Source: Aalborg-AAW-1 sp964458335 (GTDB lineage Bacteria > Patescibacteriota > Gracilibacteria > Absconditabacterales > Absconditicoccaceae). Taken from it: a stretch of DNA of 52,973 nucleotides. Where the stretch lies: contig CAYWIJ010000008.1 in assembly GCA_964458335.1 (NCBI GenBank), positions 1 to 52,973 on the forward strand, given 5' to 3'. Below are positions 1 to 9,948 of the stretch, piece by piece. A program made the translations under genes and the position numbers. A model generated the notes under the pieces. The model saw only the letters and a list, made by a program, of their open reading frames with translations, searched no databases and was not told where the DNA came from. The first letter of the stretch is position 1, and the number at the start of each line of letters is the position of its first letter.

Positions 1-297
1 AGAAGCAGCTAGTACTATTATAGAATATCTCGTACAGGATTCAAATCTATAGAAAAAGTAGTTCTTTCTGATAAAGACAAAATAGAGCTAGCTAGGCGTC
101 ATAACTCATACTTTGATATAGAAAAGAATCGTGTAACTTCATGAGACGCAGTATTAGCATTATTAAAAAATAATATTAAAGAAGATATTAAAGAAGCTAC
201 AGGACATATTAAACAAAAACTTTCATGAGCACCATTAGTAACCATAGATGTTACGAAAGATGATATGTATGAAATTTCTGCAACATTCAAAAATTAG
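1..297 (+). CDS. Unidentified gene, 3' end only
   Basis: The reading frame that ends at TAG 295-297 is open from codon 13-15 and contains two in-frame TGA (Gly) codons. Its product ends in a charged tail containing VTIDVTKDDMYEISATF. No ATG opens this frame, and an in-frame TAG stands at 10-12. A second frame (2-52) reads EAASTIIEYLVQDSNL and then stops at TAG. Either an upstream gene ends there and this one uses an unrecognised start, or one gene is split by a frameshift near positions 40-55 at the ragged edge of the assembly. I do not recognise the family. It lies directly before rpmA. Confidence 0.4.
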
Positions 298-376
298 ATA
301 AATCCTCTTGCAATTTACTCACAAATTATGTATAAAGGAAAGTTCAAACTTTTTTATATTGTTCGTCGTCAAGACT

Positions 377-658
377 ATGGCACACAAAAAAGCCACCGGT
401 GCGGTTAAAAACGTACACGACTCCAATGCTCAATACCGTGGTATCAAAGTATTCGGAGGTCAACCTATCCATGCAGGAGGGATTATTGTAAGACAAGCAG
501 GAGCTAAATATAAGCTCGGAGCTAATGTTTATGAAGGAAACGATTTCACTATCCACGCATCTGTTGATGGAGTGGTAACTTTTTCTAAGAAAAAAGTAGA
601 AAGATTTGATGGAAGAAAATATCTTCGTACTCATGTGAGTGTTACTCCAAACGCATAA
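377..658 (+). CDS. rpmA: 50S ribosomal protein L27
   Basis: A 93-residue protein starting MAHKKATG and carrying the L27 core (GGQPIHAGGIIVRQ, YLRTHVS). L27 sits near the peptidyl-transferase centre, where its N-terminal tail contacts the tRNA acceptor ends. The ATG at 377 is chosen because MAHKKA is the canonical mature N-terminus; the frame stays open upstream to an ATG at 308, but that extension is not L27-like. No Shine-Dalgarno is visible. L27 is usually encoded just after L21 (rplU), but here rplU lies 29 kb away at 29488. rpmF follows after 31 nt. Confidence 0.97.
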   Translation: MAHKKATGAVKNVHDSNAQYRGIKVFGGQPIHAGGIIVRQAGAKYKLGANVYEGNDFTIHASVDGVVTFSKKKVERFDGRKYLRTHVSVTPNA

Positions 659-689
659 GGATTTTTAATTTTTCATTTTCGTTATTAGA

Positions 690-920
690 ATGGGAGCAAT
701 TGGACCAAAAAAGAAAAGATCGATTCACAAAAGAAATGTAAGACACGCTTCTTGGGAAAGAGATATTTTGAAGAAACTTTCAAATATGGTTTCTTTGAGT
801 ACTTGTACAAACTGTGGAAATGCGAAGCTTGCTCATAGAGTATGTAAAGCTTGTGGATATTACAAAGGAAAACAAGTCCTTACGATCAAGTCAAAAGGAG
901 CTAATGTTATCGATGCATAA
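690..920 (+). CDS. rpmF: 50S ribosomal protein L32
   Basis: A 76-residue L32 with the basic N-terminus MGAIGPKKKRSIHKR and a zinc ribbon made of two CxxC pairs (CTNCGNAKLAHRVCKACGYY). L32 is a small late-assembly protein of the large subunit. The four cysteines are intact, so this is the zinc-binding form. It lies 31 nt after rpmA and probably shares its transcript; nusB follows. Confidence 0.97.
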   Translation: MGAIGPKKKRSIHKRNVRHASWERDILKKLSNMVSLSTCTNCGNAKLAHRVCKACGYYKGKQVLTIKSKGANVIDA

Positions 921-1014
921 TTTTCTCCTACATTAATGAGTTTATTTTATCGTATGTTCATTCATAATCTCTATGGGTATTCAGTCAAGAATTATAAGTA
1001 GAAAAATATTTATT

Positions 1015-1467
1015 ATGTCTATTTATGAACAATTGACTGCTCAACAAACTCAAGGAGAAACAAATACTTATAATTTTCTATTATTTCAAGACGTTTCGCT
1101 AGCTATGGTCCACATGATCTATATGGCGGAACGATTTTTTACCAATGAAGATAAAACAAAATCAGAGATTTCTGATATGGTGGACATCTCGTTTCTTAAG
1201 CCAATGATCCAAGGACGAACGACGTATTACCCAGCTGTTATTGCTGCCGTTAATAATAACTCTACAACCTTCTGATTTGAAAAGATGGATCCTATTGATA
1301 AAGCTATTTTTCTGTGAGGTGGAGTAGAATATTTGATACATAAGACACCGTTGAAAGTCATTATGAATGAAATGATAGAAATAGCAAAGAGATATGGAGA
1401 TGAAGGAGCACCAAAACTTATCAATGGTATTGGACATAAGGTGATGGAAGAATTGACTATTGAGTAA
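1015..1467 (+). CDS. nusB: Transcription antitermination factor NusB
   Basis: A 150-residue all-helical protein recognised by its C-terminal NusB signature (APKLINGIGHKVMEE, compare SPKFINGVLDKI in relatives). NusB binds boxA RNA with S10 and supports antitermination and rRNA processing. Two in-frame TGA codons (the first at 1273-1275) read as glycine; under the standard code the gene would stop at residue 86. The ATG at 1015 (MSIYEQL) is preferred over the in-frame ATG at 973, which adds a poorly conserved basic stretch. It is followed by tRNA-Lys. Confidence 0.85.
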
Positions 1468-1570
1468 TTCTCTTGAAAATACAGCATAATTTTCGTATAG
1501 TGAGAGCTATGATTATGATAGTTCAAAAGTCGGGTATATATTCGACTACCATCTTATAACCAATAAATTG

Positions 1571-1643
1571 GGGCTGATAGCTCAGTCGGTAGAGCAGAAG
1601 ACTCTTAATCTTTTGGTCGCGGGTTCGAATCCCGCTCAGCCCA
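1571..1643 (+). tRNA. tRNA-Lys (anticodon CUU)
   Basis: A cloverleaf with acceptor GGGCTGA/TCAGCCC, anticodon stem GAAGA/TCTTT, seven-base loop CTCTTAA giving anticodon CTT, T-arm GCGGG-TTCGAAT-CCCGC and discriminator A. CCA is not encoded. A hairpin with a T-run follows at once. Confidence 0.97.
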
Positions 1644-1646
1644 ATA

Positions 1647-1682
1647 AAACATCTTGTAAGGAACTTTGCAGGATGTTTTTTG
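1647..1682 (+). terminator. Rho-independent terminator after tRNA-Lys
   Basis: The inverted repeat AAACATC ... GATGTTT is followed by a T-tract. It would end the tRNA-Lys transcript and possibly the rpmA-rpmF-nusB transcript. Confidence 0.75.
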
Positions 1683-1773
1683 TTTGCAAAAATATCGGCA
1701 ATTTACTATCATCTTCTTAAAGAATTTAAGGGAAAGTAATTTGTTGATGTTTTTTATTAATTAATATTTGTAT

Positions 1774-2181
1774 ATGATTACTTCTACAAGAATCGCCGCT
1801 ATAATTATCCATGAAGATAAACTTCTTATGCTGAAAGGAAAGTGATATGAAGAATTACGAACACCTTGATGAAAAATAGATAATAATGAATCTCAAGAAG
1901 AATGCCTCCAAAGAGAATTACAAGAAGAAATCAACGCAACCATTGAAACAGTGAACTTTTTCAAAACATATGAATGACCATCATTTTACAATCTAGAAAG
2001 ATATATCATACAGCACATCTATATTGTTACACTAGTGGATTATAATTGATTACAAGCAGCTCATGAAATTGAAAAAATAGTACGACTATCAAAAGATGAA
2101 TTTCTTACAAAGAAATATTCGATGATACCAATCACACAACAAGAAATCATTCCAGATATTATCAATGCCAAGATACGATAA
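1774..2181 (+). CDS. Nudix hydrolase
   Basis: A 135-residue protein with a clear Nudix box (GKIDNNESQEECLQRELQEE), matching Gx5Ex7REUxEExGU with its metal-binding glutamates present. These enzymes cleave nucleoside diphosphates linked to another moiety, often as house-cleaning of damaged nucleotides; the substrate cannot be told from sequence. Several TGA codons are read as Gly, including one in the PGGK segment just before the box. It starts a block with the S51 peptidase (25 nt downstream) and murF. Confidence 0.88.
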
Positions 2182-2206
2182 TTGTCATTTATAACGTATA
2201 ACTCCC

Positions 2207-2791
2207 ATGATCACCTTTCTCCTCCATTGATGAGTCACCTGACCACAATCCCATACGAACAAATCATTTTTTCAGAAAATTATAAAACTTGGTGGAAATA
2301 AAATTCTACTATTCCCCTTTGCCCAAAAAGACAAAAACTATCAGTTACAGTTTGATATTGATAAACAGAAATTTGAAAATCATAACCCAAATCAAGATAT
2401 AACCTATACAATGGCAAGTTTAGATCAAACACAACTTTTACAACAAATTCAAGAACATAAATCACTTTATTTCTGTGGTTGAATAATAGAACATTACAAC
2501 GAAATACTTGATGGAATCGAAAACCGAACCATATTATTACAAAATAAAATAGTTGCATGATCTTCAGCTTGAGCTATGATATGGGCAGATGCATATTATA
2601 GCGATGAATGCATAGATTGATATATATATAAAGGCTTTTGACTTATTCCGATCAAACTTATGGTACATCGACAATCTGAAACATATACTAACTATAATCA
2701 AGAAAATCTTGAGAAATTAAAAGCTTATGGTGATATCTTTCTCCCCGTCATCACCATCAAAGAACAAGAATATATTACTTATACAATCTAA
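2207..2791 (+). CDS. S51-family peptidase (dipeptidase E / cyanophycinase-like)
   Basis: A 194-residue protein with a class I amidotransferase-like fold signature: an N-terminal LLHGG, then YFCGGIIEHY, and the nucleophile elbow VAGSSAGAMIWAD, where the second Ser is the expected catalytic residue. Both glycines of GSSAGA are TGA, so translation with UGA = Gly is essential for this motif. S51 peptidases remove N-terminal Asp-X dipeptides or degrade cyanophycin. The protein is a little shorter than dipeptidase E (about 230 residues). The gap to murF is 21 nt, suggesting a shared transcript. Confidence 0.75.
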
Positions 2792-2812
2792 CTTTACAAC
2801 ACAACAACCTTG

Positions 2813-4231
2813 ATGAACCTCAAAACTCGACTCCTCTTCAAATACTATCAACTCCTCTGATACTATGCCCGCAGATACCTTAAAAAATGGCAGCCACTCG
2901 TCATCGGTATCAATGGGAGTGTTGGTAAAACATCCTGTAGGATGATAGTGGATGAAGTACTCCAAGCACATCTGGGAGATCAACTCTCTATATACACTAG
3001 CCCAAAAAATTTTAATGGAGAACTTGGGATGTCTCTCAGTATTTTTCAGATCACCGAACGAACTCCATCACTCCAAGGTATGCGACAGACTCTGAAAAAA
3101 ATAATGAGGCTGACTAAATCAGATATCAAACCCTACGATGTGATTGTCTTAGAATACGGTATCGATCGTCCTCAAGAAATGGAATTTCTCTGTTCTATTG
3201 TGAAACCACACATCAGTATTCTGACGAAACTTGACGCTGTTCATTCTCTCCAGTTTGGAACAGTTGATGATATCGCGAAGGAAGAGCTAAAACTTCAAAA
3301 AAATACACTCCTCCATTGCTATATTAACACCAGTGATTCTCATGGAATGAATGTAGCAAAGCAATTAAAAACCAAAATCACGTATTACCACACTGACGAA
3401 AAACCAGGAAATCATAACGAAATATATACTACAGACTATACTATCCAACACAATACTTCCAAAAAAGATTCCTCTCCCATCACGTCAAGCTCAATTCTCC
3501 ACTATCGTCAGGAAGAAATTTCTTTTACGACCAATATCTTATGAAAGATACATCACGATTATGTAGCACTTGCATATGATATCGTCGAGACCATCAGAAA
3601 CCAATACAATCTCCCAAAGATCACCATGAAAGATCATCTTACTCTCCAGCTTCAACCAGGAAGAATGTCGATTTTTAATGGAATTCATGACAGTATCATC
3701 GTTGATAGTAGCTACAATAGCTCACCTCTCAGTCTCAGAAAAGTGATCGAAGAAAGTAATATGTTACAAAAAAAATTATATCCTGACTATATCCGTATTT
3801 ATATCCTTGGTGACATGAGAGAATTGGGTGAAAGTGAAACTCGTCATCATACAGAACTTGCAGAATACCTCCAGAATTTTCTTCACAAGAACGATATTAT
3901 TATCTTCCTAGGACAAGCGATGAAGTCAACTTATGAGATAATGATGATTGATGATTGATGAATAATGAAACCTGTCATTGCAAGGGACGAAGCAATCCAT
4001 AGCGAAGGACATTTTCATCATTATACAAGCTTCAACAAAGTCTCGATACAAGCAAAGACAATAATTGAAGAACTTTCTCACAAGAATAAAAAATCATTCG
4101 TTCTTGTAAAGGGAAGTCAAAATACTATCTTCTTAGAAGAAGTAGTAAAATCTCTCCTTGCTAACAAATCTGATAGCCAATATCTCACTAGGCAATGATC
4201 ATGGCGAGAACATAAAAAATGAATTATTTAA
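2813..4231 (+). CDS. murF: UDP-MurNAc-tripeptide D-Ala-D-Ala ligase (MurF-like)
   Basis: A 472-residue Mur ligase. The ATP-binding P-loop is GINGSVGKTS (about residues 32-41), followed by a SPKNFNGELGMSLS region, a central YDVIVLEYGIDRPQEM segment and a C-terminal domain (QPGRMSIFNG, IILGDMRELG-like, VLVKGSQ). MurF adds D-Ala-D-Ala to the UDP-MurNAc peptide in the cytoplasm, the last soluble step of wall precursor synthesis. A dispersed repeat (3974-4000) is inserted in frame and encodes VIARDEAIH at residues 388-396, between GQAMKSTYEI and the hFhHYTSFNKV segment. Four or more TGA codons are read as Gly. Another Mur-ligase identity is possible, but the motif order fits MurF best. Confidence 0.82.
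3974..4000 (+). repeat. Palindromic-repeat half element inside murF
   Basis: GTCATTGCAAGGGACGAAGC followed by AATCCAT matches the left arm of the dispersed element also found at 20961, 21316, 23759, 34555, 40272 and 48972. It is in frame with murF and reads VIARDEAIH. No right arm is visible here. A short TGATGAT microsatellite precedes it. Confidence 0.85.
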
Positions 4232-4291
4232 GACAAATTAAAGATACATCACTATACTCTATACATAATTTATCTTCTATAACATACACAT

Positions 4292-4855
4292 ATGAAAAAA
4301 CTATTATTATTTTCTTTAGCATTCAGTACTTTTGCCATTCTAAGTGGATGTTCACGAAACCAAGTAAAACAAGAAGAAGAAACAATTGTGCAAGAAGTAA
4401 CTCAAGATACTGGGGCTCTTCAAGTTTTTGATGGATGGAATTTATCTGGAACTTATATAGTAGAACCTGTTTCAGGAGATAAAACCACAACCTATAATGG
4501 AGAATTATTTACTACCGTGAAAATCACTGATATAACTAATAAGAAATGGACCTATTTTACTTCCTATCCTGGACAATGGTCAGATTTTGAACTTGCCAGA
4601 GAAGCTAATATGTTTAGTGGACAAACAGCACCCACCATTACGAATAAGCTTGCAGAACAAGCATTTGATACCCAGACAGGAGGTGATACTACAACATGGT
4701 ATCATGTGCAAGTACCTATTGATTGGACACTTCTTGTGCATCAGGGTAAACATATGGTTTTTGTCTTAGATTTTGATGATCCAAGTGGAACATGGAACAA
4801 GATGTCTTATAAAGATATCCAAAAACTTATTCAACATATCCAATTTACACAATAA
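4292..4855 (+). CDS. Putative lipoprotein, function unknown
   Basis: A 187-residue protein with an N-terminal lipoprotein signal (MKKLLLFSLAFSTFAILSGC; lipobox LSGC) followed by a charged linker. The mature part is soluble and rich in Thr and aromatic residues (YFTSYPGQWSDF, TWYHVQVPIDW). No TGA codon is used. I recognise no family. It follows murF by 60 nt and ends at a strong terminator. Confidence 0.8.
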   Translation: MKKLLLFSLAFSTFAILSGCSRNQVKQEEETIVQEVTQDTGALQVFDGWNLSGTYIVEPVSGDKTTTYNGELFTTVKITDITNKKWTYFTSYPGQWSDFELAREANMFSGQTAPTITNKLAEQAFDTQTGGDTTTWYHVQVPIDWTLLVHQGKHMVFVLDFDDPSGTWNKMSYKDIQKLIQHIQFTQ

Positions 4856-4863
4856 AAAAAGAG

Positions 4864-4884
4864 CCCCGCAATTCGCGGGGTTTT
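4864..4884. terminator. Bidirectional terminator between convergent genes
   Basis: Stem CCCCGC/GCGGGG with loop AATTC, T-rich on the plus side and A-rich (AAAAAAAGAG) on the other. It can serve both the plus-strand lipoprotein gene and the minus-strand gene ending at 4886. Confidence 0.85.
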
Positions 4885-4885
4885 C

Positions 4886-5110
4886 TTATACATTATAACC
4901 TCCTGGATCTCCATACTGAGAACCATTTTCAGAAGTTTTTTCTCGTTCACGATCTCGCAACACTAAGAACGTCTTAAATAAGGCTCCAAAAAGAAGAACC
5001 ATAAATAATATAACAGCAAAGACTATTGATTTTGTAGTCTCATCAATTTTATTTTGTGCAAATCCCAGTAAAGGAATTAATGCACATACAATAACAAAAA
5101 ACTTTTTCAT
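4886..5110 (-). CDS. Small membrane protein, unknown
   Basis: A 74-residue protein with an N-terminal signal-like segment (MKKFFVIVCALIPLLGFA), a second hydrophobic helix (SIVFAVILFMVLLFGALF) and a charged tail (RDREREKTSENG). It is probably an inner-membrane protein with a short cytoplasmic end. It lies downstream of the two-component genes on the same strand, 61 nt after the regulator. No family recognised. Confidence 0.65.
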   Translation of the reverse strand: MKKFFVIVCALIPLLGFAQNKIDETTKSIVFAVILFMVLLFGALFKTFLVLRDREREKTSENGSQYGDPGGYNV

Positions 5111-5171
5111 AATCTTTTTTTTTAATTTTGTATTATCATTATAATATTTTGTATATCAATGTCAATACCAA

Positions 5172-5825
5172 CTACTTTTCAATCTTATATCCAAATCATT
5201 TAATGGTACTTATCATTTCATGATCAAGTTTACGACGAAGATTGGCAATATAGACATCCAACTTATCAGTATTTTCAAATAGCGAATCTCATCACCATAC
5301 ATACTCTACTACATCAGCACGAGAAACGGGTAATCCACGATGACGTATCAGATATTCTAAAATATAGAACTCCTTAATTGTAAGATTGATTTCTTTCCCT
5401 GCTTTCATAACCAATCTTGTATCTAAATTTACTATAACATCTTGATAAGAAAATTCCTTAATACTGCCCACTGTTCTCTTATAGAGGGCATACACACGTG
5501 CAAGCAATTCTTCAAGATCAAACGGTTTTACAAGATAATCGTCAAACCCACGATCAAAACCTTCAAGCTTGTCAGCAATTTCTCCTTTTGCCGTGAGCAT
5601 AATCATTGGAATATCCGAAGATGTACGGATACTCGTACACAGATCTACACCACTCATTTTAGGTAACATCCGATCGATAATAAGTAAATCATAATAGTTA
5701 CTTTGATACATCTCTCGTCCCTGTTCCCCATCATATGCACAATCGACTGTAATATTTTCGAGTGCAAAAAATTCTTGAATATGTTGAGCAATCGTCACAG
5801 TATCTTCCACAAGCAATATACGCAT
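5172..5825 (-). CDS. OmpR/PhoB-type response regulator
   Basis: 217 residues. The receiver domain (1-115) has acidic residues in LLVEDT, phospho-acceptor D51 (LLIIDRMLP), T78 and K100 (YLVKP). A winged-helix DNA-binding domain follows (IKEFYILEYLIRH ... VYIANLRRKLD ... ISTIKGFGYKIEK), ending at TAG 5172-5174. Under the standard code it would stop before the recognition region, because two consecutive TGAs (VEYVW-GG-DSLF) lie there. The histidine kinase gene lies just upstream on the same strand, so the pair is probably cotranscribed. Confidence 0.95.
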
Positions 5826-5847
5826 AGGTACTATAAAAAAAATAAAA

Positions 5848-7125
5848 TTAGTCTGACCACATAAGAGTGAATAGAATACGGTTGTCTTTCAGATCAGCAA
5901 TAATCGTCCAACCAAGACGCTCTACCAACTGACGCACTATTGTCAATCACAATCCATGACTTGTCCCATCAGCTCTCGACTCATCAGCTCTATAAAATGG
6001 TTCTCGTATGAGATCAATATCTGGAATATGTTCAGAGGCAATAGCATTAGAAAGAGTCAATTCATAAGCATTGATTTTCAATTCTATAGGAGAATTTTGT
6101 TCAGCATATTTATAAGCATTAGTGATCAGATTAGTAAGGATTGACTCTAAACTTACTCTATCTGTAGGAATTATCAACATATCTGGTAAAGAAGTAGAAA
6201 GTTGTTGATGTGATTGTTGATGAAGTTCTTTTTCTTGATTGATAACTTGCCGAACCAGAGGTATAATATCAATCTGTTCTTTATGAAGCATATCTTGACG
6301 CATCGTCGTCATCAAACGATCAATGAGGTATTTCATTGACTGTGTCGTTTCTTTAATAGTAATAAGTTGTGAAGTTTCATTTCACTTTTTCTTTAAGACA
6401 TCAGCTGCGCTTGATATAGTCATCAACGGAGTTTTTAGTTCATGAGAAGCATGAGAGACAAATTGTTTTAAGTTTTTGGTTTGAGTAGCAATGGTATCCA
6501 TAGCATGAGTAAATGCTGAACTTACCTGTTGGAGTTCATCGTGATCAGGTCAGACTACTACATTTTCATATTCTTCTGGATCTTTAACTTGCTTGATATG
6601 ATGAGTAAGAGTATAGAGAGGTTTAAGTCCATATTGTACCAGCATCAGTGACACAAAATAACTCAAGCAAGCCAAAAGGAAGGTACAAGCTAAAGTCACA
6701 TAGATAAGCAAAAATTGACTATCAATCAAACCATCAATAGGCACAAGTATCACACTATCTTTCATTATAGTATAGTGCCATATTTGGTTATTATACTTTA
6801 CAAAATCAAACATATCGTGACGACGAGAAAATTCTTGAATCAATTCTTGATCAACAAATACTAAGGGCTGTTGATTGTTCCACATCGGACGATTAAATCT
6901 TTCTACAATTCTAATGTCATGAAAATCCTTATCTGATCCTGTAAGAGGAGACTCATTCATCATAATATCTATCTTTTTATCTGAATTTCCGCCCATATCA
7001 GAACGAGCTGTAATAATACGATACCGTGATAAGAAAAATCCAATATTGATAATCACACCAAAGATTAATATCAATACTGTCACATATCCAGCAAACAATA
7101 GACTAATACGTTTAGAAGTGGTCAT
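5848..7125 (-). CDS. Sensor histidine kinase
   Basis: A 425-residue HisKA/HATPase kinase. TM1 lies near residues 8-30, an extracytoplasmic sensor domain spans about 31-135, and TM2 about 137-160. The H-box is SHASHELKTPL with phospho-His 228, the N-box NLITNAYKYAE, and the ATP lid FYRADESRADGTSHGLGLTI. The G2 glycine and others are TGA. It would phosphorylate the regulator encoded 22 nt downstream. The kinase-first order is less common than regulator-first. The signal sensed cannot be inferred. Confidence 0.95.
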
Positions 7126-7209
7126 ATGTATATACAGACAAATAAACTATCTTCTGATAATAATCGGTTTTAATATAACAAACAACCTTAAATCAAACTT
7201 AAGGAAATA

Positions 7210-7572
7210 TTACTGATGTTTATTTTTTTTATATTTCATCATATTTTTAATCTTTTGAATACGATTGAGACGTGTCATCTGATTATTTCTTACTTCATCC
7301 AACTCTCGATCAGAATTCATCATAGTTGCAACTTCATCAATATAGTTTCTCATCTCACGATGATAGTTCGAATAGAGTTCTACTTTCTTAAGATCTGTAA
7401 TTTGTTTATATAACATAAAAAATCTTTCTTCCATATCAGATTGTTTCATTCCAGCAGTACGAAACATTCTAAACAAATTTTTCATCATTTTCTCTAAAAG
7501 ATTGATACATTTCTGACGGTGATATTTTGCGAGTTGTCTTGGGGTGAGTTTATTTGGGGAGGTCGTACTCAT
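7210..7572 (-). CDS. Hypothetical basic helical protein
   Basis: A 120-residue, highly charged, helix-rich protein without signal peptide or membrane segment. It has a Lys/Arg-rich C-terminus (RIQKIKNMMKYKKNKHQ) and a methionine-rich middle (EKMMKNLFRMFRTAGMKQ). No TGA is used. It lies upstream of the histidine kinase on the same strand with an 84-nt gap. A nucleic-acid-binding role is conceivable but unsupported. Confidence 0.55.
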   Translation of the reverse strand: MSTTSPNKLTPRQLAKYHRQKCINLLEKMMKNLFRMFRTAGMKQSDMEERFFMLYKQITDLKKVELYSNYHREMRNYIDEVATMMNSDRELDEVRNNQMTRLNRIQKIKNMMKYKKNKHQ

Positions 7573-7839
7573 GATATAATAATGGTGAATTATGAATGGT
7601 AAATGGTGAACTTTTGATATTGTTGAAATGGGTAATAAACTTTATCATTCCGATCTTATGACCTCTTACTTGAGGAACGACAGTATAAATCTGGAGGTTA
7701 CGACAGTATAAATCTGGAGGTTACGACAGTAGATTCCTCGTCTCTGGGAATGAGTTCCCAATGTATCACTTGTCACTCTCCTCCTATTCATAATTTGCAA
7801 TTCGCAACCCCCTAATAACTAACACCTAGGAACTAATAA
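7573..7839. repeat. Intergenic repeat cluster
   Basis: This 267-nt gap holds no convincing gene. It contains a perfect 23-bp tandem duplication (7679-7701 and 7702-7724, unit CGACAGTATAAATCTGGAGGTTA) followed by a partial third copy, beside a GATTCCTCG sequence. At 7812-7842 there is a copy of the CTAGGAACTAATAACTAA family seen elsewhere in the window; its end supplies the TAG stop of the recombinase gene. Confidence 0.7.
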
Positions 7840-8745
7840 CTAACTTTCCAATATCTTATGTACATCCGAAAGATGCTTATCATCAACATGGGTATAAATC
7901 TGTGTCGTAGTAATAGAGGCATGACCAAGGAGAGCTTGCACTGAACGAATATCAGCTCATTTCTTAAGAAGTTGTGTAGCAAAACTATGACGAATAGTGT
8001 GGGGAGTTATTTTTTTATCAATACCACACAACGTTTTATATTTTTTTACAATATCTTCTACGGCATTACGGCTTAATCCTGCTGGAGGACGATTTTTTGC
8101 ATGTGAGACGAACACAAACTCACTCTTGTCCGTCCTCAGAGTCCGATATTCTTCTAATTTTTCTAATGCTTCCTGAGTAATAAAGGTTGATCTCATTTTA
8201 CGTCACTTTCCAATAATAGTTAGCTGATTACTATCAGTACGAATACGATCTTTGGTCAAAGCAATCAGTTCTGATACACGAAGTCAAGTACTGAAGAGAA
8301 ATGAAAGCAAAGCAGCATCACGAAGTTGAGTAATTTCTTTTTCTTCAAAACGATACGGAGATCAGAGCAAATCATCAAGTTCAACTTCAGTAAGATATGA
8401 TACTTCACGGGGATCAATTTTTGCTAAGTCACATTTATCTGGTGCGAGCGTATCAATATCATTACGAAGAAGAAATTTGAGGAGACTACGAATAGCCACA
8501 ATATGATAATTAATAGTCTTCACTGACAATCATCTTTTTTTGAGATTCTGACGGAATTGTAAGACTTGAAATGCAATAAGTTGGTTGGGGGTAATTTCAG
8601 CTCAGATAAATTCAACAAATCTCCCTAATCGTAGAGCATAGTTTTCTATAGTCTTCGGACTTGAATTTTTATTTTCTGTTAAATGCAAAAAAAACAATTC
8701 CAGATATTCTTCAAGTGGTTGTTGACTTTGCACAATAGTATTCAT
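7840..8745 (-). CDS. Tyrosine recombinase, XerC/XerD type
   Basis: 301 residues, the usual Xer length. The N-terminal SAM-like core-binding domain spans about 1-110. The catalytic domain contains R156 (STGLRVSE), K180 (IIGKGRK), H249 and R252 (PHTIRHSFATQLL), H275 (LLGHASITTTQ) and the nucleophile Y284. All catalytic residues are present. Xer enzymes resolve chromosome dimers at dif; many CPR genomes have a single Xer, and no integron or phage genes are nearby, so a housekeeping role is likely. The stop codon lies inside a dispersed repeat copy. Confidence 0.93.
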
Positions 8746-8809
8746 TACAGACGACTATAAGAAAATTATATCACAATGCAAGGCAACAACTTCTTATCAA
8801 AAAATATCT

Positions 8810-9763
8810 TTATTGCACAACCCCATTATACAGTGAAAGTAATTGATTATATTGTTCTACCTTCTCGTCTGTCACTGTTGTATTGATTGCAAGTTCTTCA
8901 GTCATTGATTGAATATTTTTATAGACAACTCTCATTTTAGCAAGACTAACATCATTATTTCCTATAAAATTCGTCATCGCTGATTCTGCTTTTTCAGAAA
9001 GAGATAAAAGTTGTGTCTGGAATTCTGATACAGTTGGAAGAGCGGTTGTAGAAGGGAGATTAAAATTTGGATTGTAGGTAGATGCTGGTATCATATCTGA
9101 AGTATCACTGATGGATGGGGTTTCTCCCGTAGAAGTATTGGTAGAGAAATCAATAGTATTCATATCATCAGATCCTGAGAATACATCTCCAAACAATTGT
9201 TCTGCTTTATTATCATCTGGAATCTGTCCTAATGCGTCATCCATCGCATCTGCTAAAGGAGAATCCAAAAGATATGGATCTTCTTGTGCCACTCCATGAA
9301 CTTCGCTCTCATCATCTTCTACAACAACGATACCATCAGGTTTAATATTATTATTGGTAACGCCCGCAAGAGTCGAAAACGTACCTGTCACACCATTCAA
9401 TAATGCTTGAGATTCTTCAGGATATTGAATACTCATTACCCAACCACCAATAATTAAAACCAATAATGTAGCAAATGACGATACAGCTATTCTCATTCCT
9501 GCTGGCATAACAAATTTTTTCTTTATTGAACTCACAGAAGACACTACAGGTGCTGGTGTTGTAGGTTGAGGAACTGGGTTAGTAAGTGTATCTACAGAAA
9601 AACTTGGTGCTGGCATAGTTGACATCTCTGATTCTGTTTGGGGTTGTTGCTCCACAACTTGGGGTACAGGTTGTTCTGTTTGTAGACTAGAAGCTGGAAC
9701 TTGTTGTAAATTTTGTAACATCTGATCAATATTTAGTCACCCTGCTGATTGTGTTGGATTCAT
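8810..9763 (-). CDS. Membrane-anchored Pro/Thr-rich protein, unknown
   Basis: 317 residues. A cytoplasmic Pro/Gln-rich N-terminus (about 1-85) is followed by one transmembrane helix (IAVSSFATLLVLIIGGWVM), an acidic Asp/Ser/Thr-rich spacer and a predicted helical C-terminal region (EFQTQLLSLSEKAESAMTNF...). The true start is ATG 9761-9763 (MNPTQSAGG); one TGA (Gly) lies near it, which would otherwise push the start 14 codons inward. It is divergent from the FemAB-like gene. No family recognised. Confidence 0.75.
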
Positions 9764-9936
9764 TATTAAATAATTATAGTAAATAAATATTATATTAAGT
9801 ATAGTCTTTTTAATCATATTTCCTAAATTTCTTCTCCCATCACGAACAAGAGTACTTGACAAAAATATATTTGTCATATTATATGATATACATTATATTG
9901 CATACTGTCTTCTGTTGCTTTTTTCACTACTTTTGC

Positions 9937-9942
9937 TATAAT
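9937..9942 (+). promoter_or_regulatory. Extended -10 box for the FemAB-like gene
   Basis: TGCTATAAT (TGN extension plus a perfect -10) ends six nt before the ATG at 9949, so transcription would start at or next to the start codon. There is no Shine-Dalgarno. This is one of the clearest leaderless candidates in the window. Confidence 0.7.
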
Positions 9943-9948
9943 CATAGT

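Noticed and set aside
3959..4198. murF broken into several pseudogene pieces
   Set aside because: All interruptions are TGA, read as Gly; P-loop to C-terminus is one open frame.
7679..7760. CRISPR array
   Set aside because: Only two direct units with no spacers and no cas genes; a simple tandem duplication.
7840..8745. Integrase of a phage or integrative element
   Set aside because: No attachment site, excisionase or phage genes nearby; the Xer motifs and housekeeping context fit better.
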